From Cordilura impudica (Eukaryota; Arthropoda; Insecta; Diptera; Scathophagidae), in NCBI GenBank assembly GCA_963682025.1, contig OY821520.1, positions 234,884,030 through 234,948,029 of the forward strand: a stretch of 64,000 nt of DNA. The letters run 5' to 3'. The position numbers and the translations under genes were made by a program. The notes under the pieces are model-generated. The model searched no databases and had not been told where the DNA came from. It was given only the letters and a program-made list of their open reading frames with translations. The number at the start of each line of letters is the position of its first letter. The stretch's first letter is position 1. This document shows positions 33,989 to 45,764 of this stretch, in pieces.

Positions 33989-35903
33989 TCAGTTCGAATG
34001 GTAGCTACCCTTACCTTTAATCTCAGTTACAGTTGAACCAGAAGCCTCAGACAGTTCATCATTTTCAGCCATCATTAAATCTGCTCTTTCATTAATTTTC
34101 CTTTGCAAAGATAATGTTATCATTTTCTTTGCCTCTCCTATTATAATTTCAATATCTATTTTAGCTGACTCTGGTGTATTCATAAAACTTAAGAACATAG
34201 AGACATCTTCCTCTCTTATGCCCCCTACTCCAGCTGTACTAGCAATATTACCCATCTGGCGTGTACCTATGAGTCTTGTTTGTGCATTTGATGTTTGGGT
34301 AAATGAACTTCTGATAAGTCATGCCATAGCAATTTCTGGTGTATATTCATCCCTATCGCTCATTTGTTGAACTTTACGGGCAGTTGCCACGTTGAACATC
34401 TTAACAAATTTACGCATTGGCATTGTTTTCCCAAAGCGGTCAGTAAAATAGTCCCTTAATTGTTCTAGACCTTGGTCTGTGATCGCAACTCTTGCGAGAG
34501 GTGTCATTATATTTGCTGTATTAGAGAATCTGTCCACTACGTAGTCATTAAGGTATGCTATTGAAGCATGGATCGCTTGTCTGTTAAATCAATATTCCTC
34601 AGAGTAGTGTTTGAACTACCTCTAAGTGAATATATTTTTGTCTTTTTTGTTCCTAAATTTAAAGTGAACTCTGCCATACCTTGGGTGTTTTTAACCCTTT
34701 CAATCCAAAATGAACTTCTGATAAGTCATGCCATAGCAATTTCTGGTGTATATTCATCCCTATCGCTCATTTGTTGAACTTTACGGGCAGTTGCCACGTT
34801 GAACATCTTAACAAATTTACGCATTGGCATTGTTTTCCCAAAGCGGTCAGTAAAATAGTCCCTTAATTGTTCTAGACCTTGGTCTGTGATCGCAACTCTT
34901 GCGAGAGGTGTCATTATATTTGCTGTATTAGAGAATCTGTCCACTACGTAGTCATTAAGGTATGCTATTGAAGCATGGATCGCTTGTCTGTTAAATCAAT
35001 ATTCCTCAGAGTAGTGTTTGAACTACCTCTAAGTGAATATATTTTTGTCTTTTTTGTTCCTAAATTTAAAGTGAACTCTGCCATACCTTGGGTGTTTTTA
35101 ACCCTTTCAATCCAAAATGAACTTCTGATAAGTCATGCCATAGCAATTTCTGGTGTATATTCATCCCTATCGCTCATTTGTTGAACTTTACGGGCAGTTG
35201 CCACGTTGAACATCTTAACAAAATTACGCATTGGCATTGTTTTCCCAAAGCGGTCAGTAAAATAGTCCCTTAATTGTTCTAGACCTTGGTCTGTGATGAC
35301 AACTCTTGCGAGAGGTGTCATTATATTTGCTGTATTAGAGGATCTGTCCACTACGTAGTCATTAAGGTATGCTATCTACTAATAACTTGTCTGTTAAATC
35401 AATATTTCTCAGAGTAGTGTTTGAACTACCTCTAAGTGAATATATTTTTGTCTTTTTTATTCCTAAATTTAAAGTGAACTCTGCCATACCTTGGTTGTTT
35501 TTAGCCCTTTCAATCCAAAATTTTTAAGCTACATTACAAGCTGATGAAATCTTAGTCGAAAAATTAACAATTACTATTCTTCTAGAAGCTTTATTTGATA
35601 ATATAAAATTCAGTGTTGCTTCAATTACAGAGTTGTCTTAAAACTATTACTCAAATACCGGAGTTACCAGATAGTTTACATATTTATTTTTTCCCTTACA
35701 ACACAAGCAATGGCGTCTTTTTCTGATGCCTTGTTTGTATTGTCTTCATCTTCAATTTTAGGTATTACAGAACTGAATGGCCCCAATAAAAGATCTGTGG
35801 CTTTCTGTCGTGTCATAACGACAGTGGTCTTATCAGGAATAAGACCTACAGGCCAATCCAATGGCACATGGATTGTCACGTTTTTAAATGCTGTTGACAT
35901 AAC
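33989..35903 (-). pseudogene. Decayed unidentified single-exon gene with an internal triplication
   Basis: On the minus strand, an ATG frame at 35900 (MSTAFKNVTIHVPLDWP...) runs to 35676. Coding-like sequence then continues in shifted frames through 35640-35350, enters a 72-residue block (35351-35133: TPLARVVITDQGLEQLRDYF), and ends through 34255-33989 (NIASTAGVGGIREEDVSMFL). At least three frame breaks and a stop are present. The 72-residue block occurs three times because of a 407-base tandem duplication. Codon use is unlike the host gene. I do not recognise the family. An old insertion from a virus or another foreign source is possible but unproven. Confidence 0.5.
34303..35519. repeat. 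407-base tandem repeat, three copies
   Basis: Copies begin near 34303, 34706 and 35113 (marker TGAACTTCTGATAAGTCATG). Equivalent points lie exactly 407 bases apart (34319, 34726, 35133). Copies 1 and 2 are almost identical. Copy 3 has several substitutions and a different segment at about 35377 (CTACTAATAACTTG instead of GAAGCATGGATCGCTTG). The duplication occurred inside the decayed gene, recently relative to its decay. Confidence 0.9.
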
Positions 35904-38900
35904 TATTTATCACACTTGCAACTGCTTCAGGGAAATATTTGAATAGCAAATTTGTCAATTCAAGTAAGTCGGAAGTGTGTATGCTTGATTTCAATAGTGA
36001 TTTTGGCTTTGCCAGAATATATCTATGTCCTATTAAACACTCCAATCAGTATTTAGAGATGAAGATTTTACACTTATTAATTCATTTGTTATAAAAAAAA
36101 CTTTTTTTTTTGTCTAATTAGTGAAATTAGACAAACTTTTCAATAATAAGAAAAATATTAATTTCAATATTCTAGCAGAGTTGTTTAAATAATAAACAAT
36201 TTACCTCATTTATTTGAATCCCCAGAAATTTTGGTTTCAAATCGTTATTTTTTTTTTAATATCTCTTTAAAAAATTTATTTTTTAATCTCGATCTAGAAA
36301 TAAATTAATCATGCAATAAAATTGTTTAAGCTACTTTTATTTAAACAAAATATCTTCAAACATTTAGAGCTAATTAAAGCTTCTAAAACTTCATCTAAAT
36401 AGTCTCTGAAAAATTATTGAGACTCTCTGAAATTATTTAAACATTTTTTTCTTAGTGCTGATGAAAGCTTCTAAAACTTTAGCTTAAAAAGTATGAGATT
36501 GCTTTAAATAATCTCTTAGAATTTATTTCGATTATTAATGAAATATTTCAAATTTGTTGCAAAATATTTTAAGAAAAGGCAAACTATAGAAATATTCGTT
36601 AAGAGGTGTCAAAAATTATATTCTCTAAATAAATTTCAGTCTGGATTTGAACGACATAAGAAATTGTATGGGAGAATTCTCTTTTAGTATTAATTTACCT
36701 TCAGTTGCGCTTTTTGAAGCTTTTACTTGGAAAAAATCTTAATTTCTTTTAAATTTTTTCATTTTGTAGTTATTTTACTAAAATACTCTATTTTGTTGGA
36801 AAAAGAAAGATAAAAATTTGCTATTCTTAAATATAGATATTCTAATCAATGTAAGTTTTATAAAATAATTTTTTTTTATAAAATTTGTTTTATTTATAAA
36901 ATATAAAATTCTCTAATGCCAGCCATACACTAACATTGCGTTGGTGTAAAGTATGTAAAATTTGTGTATTTGTGCGGTTGAACTGAGCAAAAATCAAAAC
37001 GATTTTGATATTTGCTCAAGTTTCTAGTGCCAAACTTGAGCACTGAACTTGTGTAATGTATGGCCGTTATAAGTAAAGTTCTCTTCTCTTTCGTTGAAGG
37101 TCATAAATCATGGTGTGACAGAATTATCTTTTGGTATTAAACTACACTCCGCTGAATTTGAAGCTTTTGTTTTGAAAACAAATTATGTTTTTTTTTTTAT
37201 GAAAAATATTTTTAAATTTATATAATTTTTATAAAATAAAATTTCTTCTAAAATTTGTTATATAAGCTTTGCATTATATATAAATAAAATTATTTACGAT
37301 ATATTTGATAATAAAAAACAAACTTTATAGACCTTAGTAAATTGTGTTAAAATGGTAATCTCTTTCTCTTTCTTTGAAGAGCATGAAACATCGTGTGAGA
37401 GAATTTTGTTTTATTGTTAAATTACGCTTAGTATAAGGCGTTCTCTTAAACTTTTGTATTTGAAAGATTTTTAAAATAAAATTTCTTCCTAAATTTGAAA
37501 AATTACAGTAAAATAAAAGATTCCTGAAGTGTTTTTTAATTCTCTCATTTTTCAGATTTTTTTAAATAAAATAATAATTTTTTGTAGAAAAAAATTCTAA
37601 GAATATTCTTTAAAAATATTTGTATTTTATTTAATATTTTTTATATCAAATTTCTTCTAAAATTGGATTTTTTTTTAAACCAAATAGGTCTTTAAAACTT
37701 AATTGTTTTACTGGCTGTGATATTTTTTGAAATTCTCTTACTACACAGGTTTTCTTAAATAAAACTGTTCTCTTAAAATGTTCTTTTCTTGCTAGTATTA
37801 AGAAAATTCATTTAAGTTCAATAACAATTGTTATCTCTAAAAACTATATATTCCATGAAACCACAAACATAATGTTATTGTTTTCTATGAAAACTTTTTG
37901 TTAAGTTTTCTTTGATTTTTTTTCTCTTATAATTCTTTAATTTTATAATTTTTTTTATTTAGTACCAAATTAAGGCTACAAAAATAAGGCTTTATTACTC
38001 TTTAAAATAACCATGACTTATTTCATAATATTAAAAGAAATCTTTAAATCTTTTCCGAAACTAACAATATTATGCTTGCCAAAAAAATAAAAATTAAAAA
38101 CTAACAGAAAATAAATTTTATGAAATAAGAAATACAAATCAAAAGGAAACCAAACTATTTATATAAAAATAAATATATTGAAAAAAAAAAAAAAATATTT
38201 CATAAAATAACAAATTAAACAGAACTGAAATGAAAAATATCTAAAATTAAAAAAAAAAAATTAATTGATAAAAAAATTTATTTCACAAATATTAAGTATG
38301 TATGTATATTATTTAGTACTTAATGTATGTATAGTTTTTAAAAAAAAAATATTGTTTTTTTTTATGAATTTAAACAATGTTTTTTGTTTTCTGATTTTTT
38401 TTTTCCAAATGTATATTAATTAAAATATTTTTTTATTTAACTTTAAAAAACTCAACAAAAAAAATGGATCAAAAACCCCAAAAATTATTTCATTTATTAT
38501 TAATCTTAATAAATAAGTAAATAAATCAAAAGAAATAAAATTTCTGAAATTCCATAAATCCCCTAAATATATATATATACAATATAACATTAATATTTTA
38601 TCATGTGTATATACTTTAAAATATAAATTTATTTATTATTTAAGCTTATAATTATTGCCAAGGAAAAAAACCTGCTATATAAAACAGTTTTTTGATGAAA
38701 TATTTTTTATAAAAATTCTCATCCCCCTCCTTCCCCCTTCTTATTCATTTTAATTTTAATTATATTTAAACAAAAACAACAAAAAACATGTATTTATCAT
38801 CTAAAAAAAAAACAAAAAAAAATTAAAACAAATTAATTATAATTAGCTTAAAGTATTATTAATATTAAATTAATATTTAAATAAACGTTGAAAGCTATAA

Positions 38901-39439
38901 GCTTTTCGTTAAATTTCTTGAAATTAAAAAGAACAAACATAATAAAAGCAACAACAAAAAATGTTCCAAAAAAAAAAACACACGTAAAAAATTAAACAGA
39001 AAGAAATTCTTAAATAAAATAATAAACATAAAAATAATAAAAAAAAAAACAAATCAGATGTTTTAATTCAAAAGATATGGAAACATAAACAGTGTTGCCA
39101 ACAAGATTATAGAAACCAACTTTCTCATTCTCTCTCTCGCTCAGAGTAATAAAAATGAGTTGAAATTTGCCAAGTCCCTTTTTCCCCCAGACAAATTATA
39201 GTTTCGAAACTTTTATAGAATTTCATTTAAGAAATTCGCTAACGTTTTACAGACAAATTTTTGTTTCGAGACTTTTGGTTGTTAAACAATTTTTAAAATA
39301 GGAAAACTAAAAGATTAATATAATGGACAAAGCTGGTAAAAATAAATTATGAATTAATAGATTTCGATATTGATTCTGAAGACATAATTGTTGGTTCCTA
39401 AAATTTAATTTAAGAGAATTTTCTTCTATAGAAAACATT
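35904..39439. other. Long AT-rich stretch without a recognisable gene
   Basis: Very AT-rich with many A and T runs. Short motifs such as TTTGAAGCTTTT and AGAGAATTTT recur around 36400-37500, perhaps a very degenerate repeat. The one ordered structure I see is the small inverted-repeat element at 36918-37068. Confidence 0.5.
36918..37068. mobile_element. Possible short MITE
   Basis: GCCAGCCATACACTAAC at the left pairs imperfectly with GTGTAATGTATGGCCGTTAT at the right, about 150 bases apart. Internal CAAGTTTCTAGTGCC / AAACTTGAGC pieces are also self-complementary. No target duplication is identified. Confidence 0.35.
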
Positions 39440-40555
39440 AACTTTGCAGGACTAGTTGATTTGTGCAGTAAGGCTTCTTCATTGCCAGTATCAAGACAAA
39501 AAGAACCGTGGGTAAAACCATTGAGACAAACAAAATATGAGCGCGGTTCATTTGCTTTTCTTACCCGTTAATTGTGATTAAACGATGTTTCTTCTTATAA
39601 TGATGGAAAAAGCTCAGTATGACCACATTTAATCTTTGATAGAACAAGATGTTCACCTTGAAGATACGAATATCCGAGAAGCAATTCTTCCAGCAGAACA
39701 GTTGGCCGTTAATTAAGATTCCTTGCTACAGGTAAGTTCCGTTAAATCAACTGAACATAAACTAAAATGTATTTTCTTAGGAGGTAGTTTTAAAAGTCTT
39801 ATTATCAGACACGATTTTCCACAAGTAGTATTTCTCGAATAAAGCCACGGGTATTTGAAAGTATTGGGCGACGACTCAAAGATGTTCTAACAAGCACACA
39901 TTTAACTAAAAAAATATACTGATTTTGTTAATTTCCAAACAGTGAATTAGAATAGGAAGCAGTAGTGAAATAATTTAGTATTAAGTGGAAGTTTTCCAAT
40001 TGTCTCGGTGCTTTGTATGGAAAGCATATAAACTTCCGGTCATCACGTAAAGACGGCGCCTTTTTACATAATTATAAGGGAGTGAGTAGCATAGTATTAT
40101 GGCACTTGTTGATGCTAATTGCAAGTTTTTTTGTGGACATTGGCTGTAACGGTCGAACTAATGATGCTGGAGTTTTTCATCAAAGCGCTTTGAGAGAAAC
40201 ATTTTTGAAAAAGAAAAAAATCTGCCCCAAAACAGTACAGTTGGAAACAACCGAATATTGCCATATGTTGTAATTGCAGACGCTGAATTTTCCATGCAGA
40301 AACTTATTATGAAACCATAATTGCGGCAGACTTTCTCGTGCTAGACATTGTTGAACATGCATTTGGCATTCTTTAACGGATTTAGGGTTTTTTTGACAAT
40401 GCATTTGAAAATGGAAACCATTGAAATAACGTTTGCTAGTTGTGTTTTGCAGGACTAATGTGTTCCTTTTACTTCAAGCAGCGTTTACAACCCTCGAAGG
40501 GGCCAAGCAGAACAAGTCCGTCAAGAGTTTATGGCGTATTTTAATGAAGAAGGTA
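39440..40555 (+). pseudogene. Harbinger/PIF-type DDE transposase, decayed
   Basis: Plus-strand fragments in changing frames match the Harbinger/HARBI1 layout in order: ERGSFAFL and LNDVSSYN near 39540-39600, a DTNIREA...LRFLATG-like region near 39665-39733, then NCLGALYGKHINFRSSRKDG at 39998 onward, HNYKGVSSIVL, and the DDE-domain block VDIGCNGRTNDAGVFHQSAL near 40133. Weaker pieces follow: PYVVIADAEF near 40260, VEHAFGIL near 40350, and a RRGQAEQVRQEFMAYFNEEG tail at about 40495-40555. The order and spacing are convincing. Stops and indels throughout show that it is dead. TIRs and the 3-base target duplication were not located. Confidence 0.78.
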
Positions 40556-40872
40556 AACTACATTGTTTTTTTTTTTAAGAAAATTCTGTATTAATTAAAA
40601 TATTGAACTGTTAAAAAAATCAATACGAAATGTTTGTTAACACACTCTTTAAAACGCAAATAAAGATAATACCTCATCTTTTGAGACTAAAAACGTCTCT
40701 TGTATTTTCAAAGTCTTGAAAAAAATTGAAAAAATACATTAGTAGCTCTCAATATGAAAAAATCCCCTAATTCTACGTTTGAAAAATATGTATTAAATAC
40801 TTTTCAGAAATAGTTTCAATGAAATTCAGTTCCAAACTTAAAAATGGATGTTCTCATCACAAATTCATCAAT

Positions 40873-41053
40873 TTAAAATAGTAAAATAAAAAAATTGCAT
40901 TCAGTTGTGCAGCCCTCGAATATCATTTCTAAATTATCATCAACTTTTTCATCATCTAGTTCAAAAGGAGATGTAGTTGGGCTTTGATTTTCTGCTTTCT
41001 TTTCATTAGCAGATTTTTGTACATATTTATTCATAATGCTCTGAATTTCCCAG
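40873..41053 (-). pseudogene. Possible remnant of a Harbinger-associated protein, cut by the Transib end
   Basis: A minus-strand frame gives WEIQSIMNKYVQKSANEKKA followed by an acidic stretch. It ends abruptly where the Transib terminus starts at 41054. Harbinger elements usually encode a second DNA-binding protein on the opposite strand, which would suit the position. The sequence is too short for a firm call. Confidence 0.3.
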
Positions 41054-41092
41054 CAAACACCGCCATTTGACGAGAAGGCGGTCAAAAATCTA
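41054..41092 (+). repeat. Transib left terminal inverted repeat, degenerate heptamer
   Basis: CAAACAC, then 23 bases (CGCCATTTGACGAGAAGGCG plus GTC), then AAAAATCTA. Spacing equals that of the right end, so the position is right even though the heptamer keeps only CA-A of CACAGTG. Confidence 0.75.
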
Positions 41093-41680
41093 TAACTTTT
41101 TATTGGATTGGAATTTTGATATGCGGGTTTTTTTGTTTGGTAGGTGAGACTTTAGCCTTTAAGTTTTGCTATAAAACGTAATTCTCGAAAATAAAAAAAG
41201 TTACGGAGGGTTTAAAATACATTTTCATTTGTAGTTGAATTTTAGTACAAAAGTGAAGTGTTAAAAGGTAAAAAACGGTGTTTTTAAATATTATGTCTCA
41301 TTTTTTCAGTTAATTTTACAACTAATACTTTTTAGTCCTAATGTGCACAAGAGCCAAAGGTTGTTTTTTTGTTTTTTTTTTTTTTTTGAAAGATCCCGAG
41401 TTAAAATATAATTTATTAAGCAGCGAACGTAAAAGTTACCTTATATTGGTTCAAGATAGAGAAGTTTCAATGAAAAAGTCGCATGTTTTTGCTGTAGTTA
41501 AATTTTTTTTTTTTATTGTCTTTTTAAATATTTTTATATCGATTTTTATGGTAAATTTATGAAATATAACAATTTTTATTGTAAATTTACAAAATATATA
41601 AATTTTTAAATCAAGAAAATTTTTTAACTATATAAAAAAAAGTGTAACTTATTGTTAGTGTAATGAAAAAGTACTTTAAA

Positions 41681-43702
41681 TCAACCAATTTTAGTAAAAA
41701 TTTCTTGTAAATAGCCTTGATTTTCATCTTCTAGAAGTTGTTTAGCTACTTCGTCTAATTCAATAGAGGTAGTTTTCCATTTTTGACGAATGTTGGACAT
41801 ATATGGATCTGAAGTGCATAACAAAATTGTGATAAGGTCTTCATTAGTACAACATCTGGACATTTTCCTTGTGTTGTGCTCGCGAAAGAATCTGTAGTCT
41901 TTGTTCCTTTTTTCTTGCGCTTCTTCAGATAGATCTCCTTTTGGTAGCATATTGGTTTGAATTTGTTCCCCATGGTACAAAATTTTATGAACTGTGGATG
42001 GCATATATCTCCAAGAGTATTTTTCATTATAAAGTGTAGCTGTTTTATTGGCGTACTCTCCAATTTTTTTTGCATTTATCTTTCTGCTGCATGCTAGAAC
42101 TTGTAATATGATTTTGAATCGTCTTATTAATTCATGATCTACACCTGTGATAGATGCTGCAGTTTCCGGATCGGAAAAAAATCTCCTTGCAGTATTTCCA
42201 TCATTTGTGTTTCCTTCCCCTTGTTTTGGTTAGTCGATTACGAGGCCTAGCTGTAGATATTTCTGTTGAATTTGTTTTTTTTTTTTCTTTTTTCTTCATT
42301 TTCTTTGTTTTCTCACTGTTTCGCCTAACGGACCAAATTCCAAATCATAACCCAATTTAAGAATATGCTCCATGAAACGTATTCTAGCATGAAGAGGGGA
42401 CATTCCAAATTCGTAGGCTTCCTTAAAACTATCGTCTTCTGGTGGGGGTTGGCTTAATTGACTTGATGTCTTTTGGCATATAATGCAGCTTGACGTTGAC
42501 TTTGTTCCAGTTAAAGCTTGTGCAACTTTTCCATCAATCATTGTGAGACACATTTTAAAATGTACTTCAATGTCTTGGTCATCAAATTTAAATATTACTG
42601 GTTGAAGTTCCTTAAATTGATCTTTTATTTTTTGAACTTCTTCAGTTATGACATCTTTGGTTTCCTTTTTGAATGCAAATTTTATTGGTCTGCAATACTT
42701 TGTTGAAGAAGGAATTTCATTTTTACATATATCAATTTCTGTTGCTCTACTAGTTGACGGCTCTAAGACGCTATACCTTTTTGTTAAGCGCAATGGAGCG
42801 AAAGATACCATAAATAAATTAACATCTGATGAATTTTCGGCATTAAATTGCTTGTATTGTTTCTGACCAGAGGATCCATCACATCCCCATTTAGAAATTA
42901 AAGTAATGCTGCCATTACCAATATTTTTTAAATGATCAGTATCAAGCGTATTTAGCAATCGTTCTGCAGTATGTTCAACGAGATCTTGCAATTTTATTTC
43001 TGCTGATGTTGAAGTGACACTAATAGCAGATTGTGAAGGTAAGCATTCTTTTTTGACAGAAACTAAATCTCGATACTCTGGAAAAATCCCACAATTCTTT
43101 TCATTGGTTCGCTTCCGCAATTCCTTGTATTGATTTTTGGTCAATTTCAAATCCAAAAATAGGGCGAACGCTTCTTCCGGCGTAAATTTCTTATCTTCAA
43201 TTGGTGTAGGAATGCTTTTCAAAATCCTCTTTGTGCGCCTTGGGCTCGCTTCTACTATTTTTTCAATTATTTCAATTTTATTTTGGGTTGGTTGAATTTG
43301 GTGCAAAAATGAATCCTTAATAATTCTTTGAGAAATTTCTTCATTGATATTCTCCAGCTTGCGCCTTCGAGATCTTTCACTACATCCGTCAATTGGTTTT
43401 GCTGGTCGACCCTTTTTTCCACTTTCGTTGGCAGTTGTAGATGCACTCTCAAAAATAAGTTCCTTTATTAACCAGTCTTGGTAACGTTTGTACATCTTTG
43501 CCTTGCTATGAGAGCATTCAATGTAACGTCTTTTCAAATTCGATGCAAAATTAGAAATTTTTCCTTTGTGCATTTCAATGTCTTCTAGGTTACAATTCTT
43601 AAAGAACTCGTTGCTCACTATGTGCAAAATTACATCGTCTACATCATTTCGTTGAAAATAAATATCTGCCAGATCTCTGTAACAGTACTTGCCATTGAAC
43701 AA
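41681..43702 (-). pseudogene. Transib transposase, RAG1-core-like, with a few disabling breaks
   Basis: The first frame (43702-42296, 468 residues) contains KWGCDGSSGQKQYKQ with the likely first catalytic Asp at residue 275, FAPLRLTKRY, CRPIKFAFKKET, LTMIDGKVAQALTGTK with the second Asp at 390, the CIIC zinc pair at 406-409, and SPLHARIRFMEHILKLGY at 435-452. The chain continues at 42290-42100 (QLGLVID, GNTNDGNTARRFF, GVDHELIRRFKIIL) in shifted frames. It ends in 42004-41681 (MPSTVHKILYHGEQI, LSEEAQEKRNKDYRFFREHN), where the Glu of AQEKRNK lines up with RAG1 catalytic Glu962. Breaks seen: a frame change in the A run near 42290, a TAA near 42230 and a frame change in a T run near 42176. Total length, about 670 residues, is normal for Transib. 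Residue alignment with RAG1 is from memory of the family, not computed. Confidence 0.86.
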
Positions 43703-44074
43703 ATTGTAATGAATAATAATTGTGGAAACATTATTATAAATACTCTTTCTTGCAATTATGTAAAATAAAATTTTTTATCTTTTATTACCACTTTTAGAAG
43801 CATAAAAAACCCACACCCTAACCCATTTTAAAAGGTGAAGCATACCATTTACCTGTTATTTAAATTGTTTCCCATTTTGTCAGGTATTTAAACTATATAA
43901 CTCTAATTCAGACTATTAATGTTTTTGAAAGATACCTATGTAAATATACCTGTAACAATTAAGCGCATTATAACTCAACCCTTTTTTATAAGTATATAAC
44001 AACTCCTGACAACTCTACCGACACTCAAAAAAATAGACCGCTGTGCACCGGTACGACCAACTTTTGTATTCATA

Positions 44075-44222
44075 ACACTCAGACGGACGGACGGACATCG
44101 TTTAATCGACTCAGAAAGTGTTTTTGAGTCGATCCGTATAATAAAAGATGGATAAAGGTCCAATATTTTTGGCAGTTACAAACATTACCTCAAACTTAAT
44201 ATATCCTAACCACATAGTGGAC
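44075..44222 (-). mobile_element. DINE-1-like 5' fragment inside the Transib element
   Basis: Reversed 5' sequence: AGACGGACGGACGGACATCG, TAATCGACTCAGAAAGTG, then ACCACATAGTGG. It is bracketed by a direct repeat, CAACTTTTGTATTCATAA, at about 44058 and 44222. This suggests a short duplication around the fragment, which is unusual because Helentrons make no target duplication. Confidence 0.65.
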
Positions 44223-44756
44223 AACTTTTGTATTCATAAATTTTGCAGAAAATATCTAACCTTGGGTTAGAAAAATTGTTCTGGTGCACACGGGCGGAAA
44301 CTGGCGGGTGTATAATGGGGTATAGGAGTATAGGGGAGGGTTCGGACTATAGAAGAGTGCAAGATTTTTTCTGACTGCTTTTGACTGGCAGGAGTTATGC
44401 TCTATTAAGTAGGAGATTTTCGGAAAATTTGGACCTTTTTTAAAAATTTTTTTTTTTAATTTCGGAATGACTCAGTGATTTTACATTTTTAACATTAATA
44501 GTATGGAAGCCACAAAATTATACAAAATTTATTTCACTTCAAAATCTTTTAAATCAAAAAAGTTACAGTCATTCAAAAATAAAAATTTACAAAGAAATTT
44601 TTAATTTTAGCAAAATACTGAGAAAGCCCATTATCGAAGACCCTGTTCGCTGTGATATAGTTGAGATAGAGTCGCAATTTTTTTGCTCCCGAGATTTACT
44701 AGTATTTACTTTCAAATGAATCACATAACTTTAAAATCGGTAACAAAAAAAAAAAA

Positions 44757-44794
44757 TGATTTTTGGCCGCCTTCTCAAAATATGGTCCACTGTG
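44757..44794 (-). repeat. Transib right terminal inverted repeat, RSS-like
   Basis: Reading on the minus strand: CACAGTG, then 23 bases (GACCATATTTTGAGAAGGCG plus GCC), then AAAAATCAT. The heptamer is identical to the vertebrate RSS consensus heptamer, and the 23-base spacing is the Transib and 23-RSS spacing. Confidence 0.85.
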
Positions 44795-44797
44795 CGT

Positions 44798-45060
44798 CGT
44801 TTCTTTTATTTCCGGTTGAGGGATAACACGTTTCGGTGGTTTTTTGTTGATCCGAGCGGTTGCTGATCAGCATGCATTGAGGTTATGTACCGAAATGCAT
44901 GCTTTCTGGTTATGTAACATAACCTTTCGCTTTGATAGTCTTAAGGATTGAAATCAAATGGCTCTCCCTAACCTCATTTGCGAAGGCATAGGTTGTGTAG
45001 GGATCCATATGTCGTATAACCTGGCATTATGACTAGCTGGAGCTAGCGCCAACCTAACTA
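44798..45060 (-). repeat. Interspersed repeat, unnamed family, copy 1
   Basis: In reverse it holds CCCTACACAACCTATGCCTT, GAGGTTAGGGAGAGC, ATGCATGCTGATCAGCAACC and ACCGAAACGTG. Matching pieces occur in the plus orientation at 56290-56545 and, shorter, at 58083-58170. It directly abuts the right end of Transib. The class is unknown, and no frame or TIR is seen. Confidence 0.6.
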
Positions 45061-45089
45061 TATTAAAAAAAAAAATATAACTTTTTATT

Positions 45090-45430
45090 TTCAGGTTCTT
45101 GGCGCATAAGGGGTAATAAAATGCAGGTGAGTGTCCTCCTTCAGTGAAATTACGTTTTGCTGTATAATTCCTATTATTAACGTTTTATTTACATTTATAT
45201 TTTCAGCCCATCCCAATATCTTGGACCTATGTATGCTTGTACATATAAATATTAATTCCCTACTTTTCCCTTTTATTTCAGATTTGCTTCACCTTCGGGT
45301 CCAACCACGAGGAAAAACGATACAGGTAAGTATTCCATCAAAATGTCAAGTATCGTCCAAAAATTTCTGTGTACTCTTTCTATAACTTTTGCTCTTTCCT
45401 CTATTTTCAGGTTTAACACCAAATGAGCAC
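45090..45430 (+). other. Stretch with consecutive splice-like signals
   Basis: TTTTATTTTCAG | 30-odd bases | GTGAGT, then TTTTATTTCAG | ACGAGGAAAAACGATACAG-containing 45 bases | GTAAGT, then CTATTTTCAG and an ATG frame at 45432 (MSTLGQIAVSHNENLPNIT, 23 codons). The pattern resembles small non-coding exons spliced to a short frame. It could be a captured 5' UTR of a host gene or of the retroelement that follows. Confidence 0.35.
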
Positions 45431-45764
45431 GCTAGGGCAAATTGCGGTGTCGCATAATGAAAATTTACCCAACATAACCGAGCCCCCTCCTTGAAAGAAA
45501 GGGATACCAGAAAAAAAAACTAACTCTAACCAACAAAAAAAACAACACCAAACTAACCATAACCAAAAAAAAAAACGACACAACACAAAAAAAAATGTGT
45601 TTTGGACTGGGGGTTTCGCCCGATCCATGGGTGGAGCATTCACTCCCTTCAATTTTAATCGAACCTGGACTCGGTGTTTTTAGGTCTGATCCTTGGACGA
45701 TCCCAATCCGTGTTCCCAAAACTTCTGCCACGCAAAATTTTTCTTGGTCATAGTCAAATTTTGA

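Larger units (their letters stand above)
41054..44794 (-). mobile_element. Transib DNA transposon (RAG1 superfamily), nearly complete
   Basis: The right terminus, read inward on the minus strand, is CACAGTG (44794-44788), a 23-base spacer and AAAAATCAT (44765-44757). The left terminus, read inward on the plus strand, is CAAACAC (41054-41060), a 23-base spacer and AAAAATCTA (41084-41092). The spacers share GAGAAGGCGG. A CACAATG-like heptamer, 23 bases and an A-rich nonamer is the published form of Transib TIRs, and resembles the V(D)J recombination signal. The transposase lies inside on the minus strand. A DINE fragment (44075-44222) is nested. The left heptamer is degraded and no 5-base target duplication matches, so the left end may be mutated. 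Confidence 0.83.

Noticed and set aside
34568..35184. Two identical plus-strand 69-codon frames
   Set aside because: They are antisense to the triplicated block of the minus-strand decayed gene.
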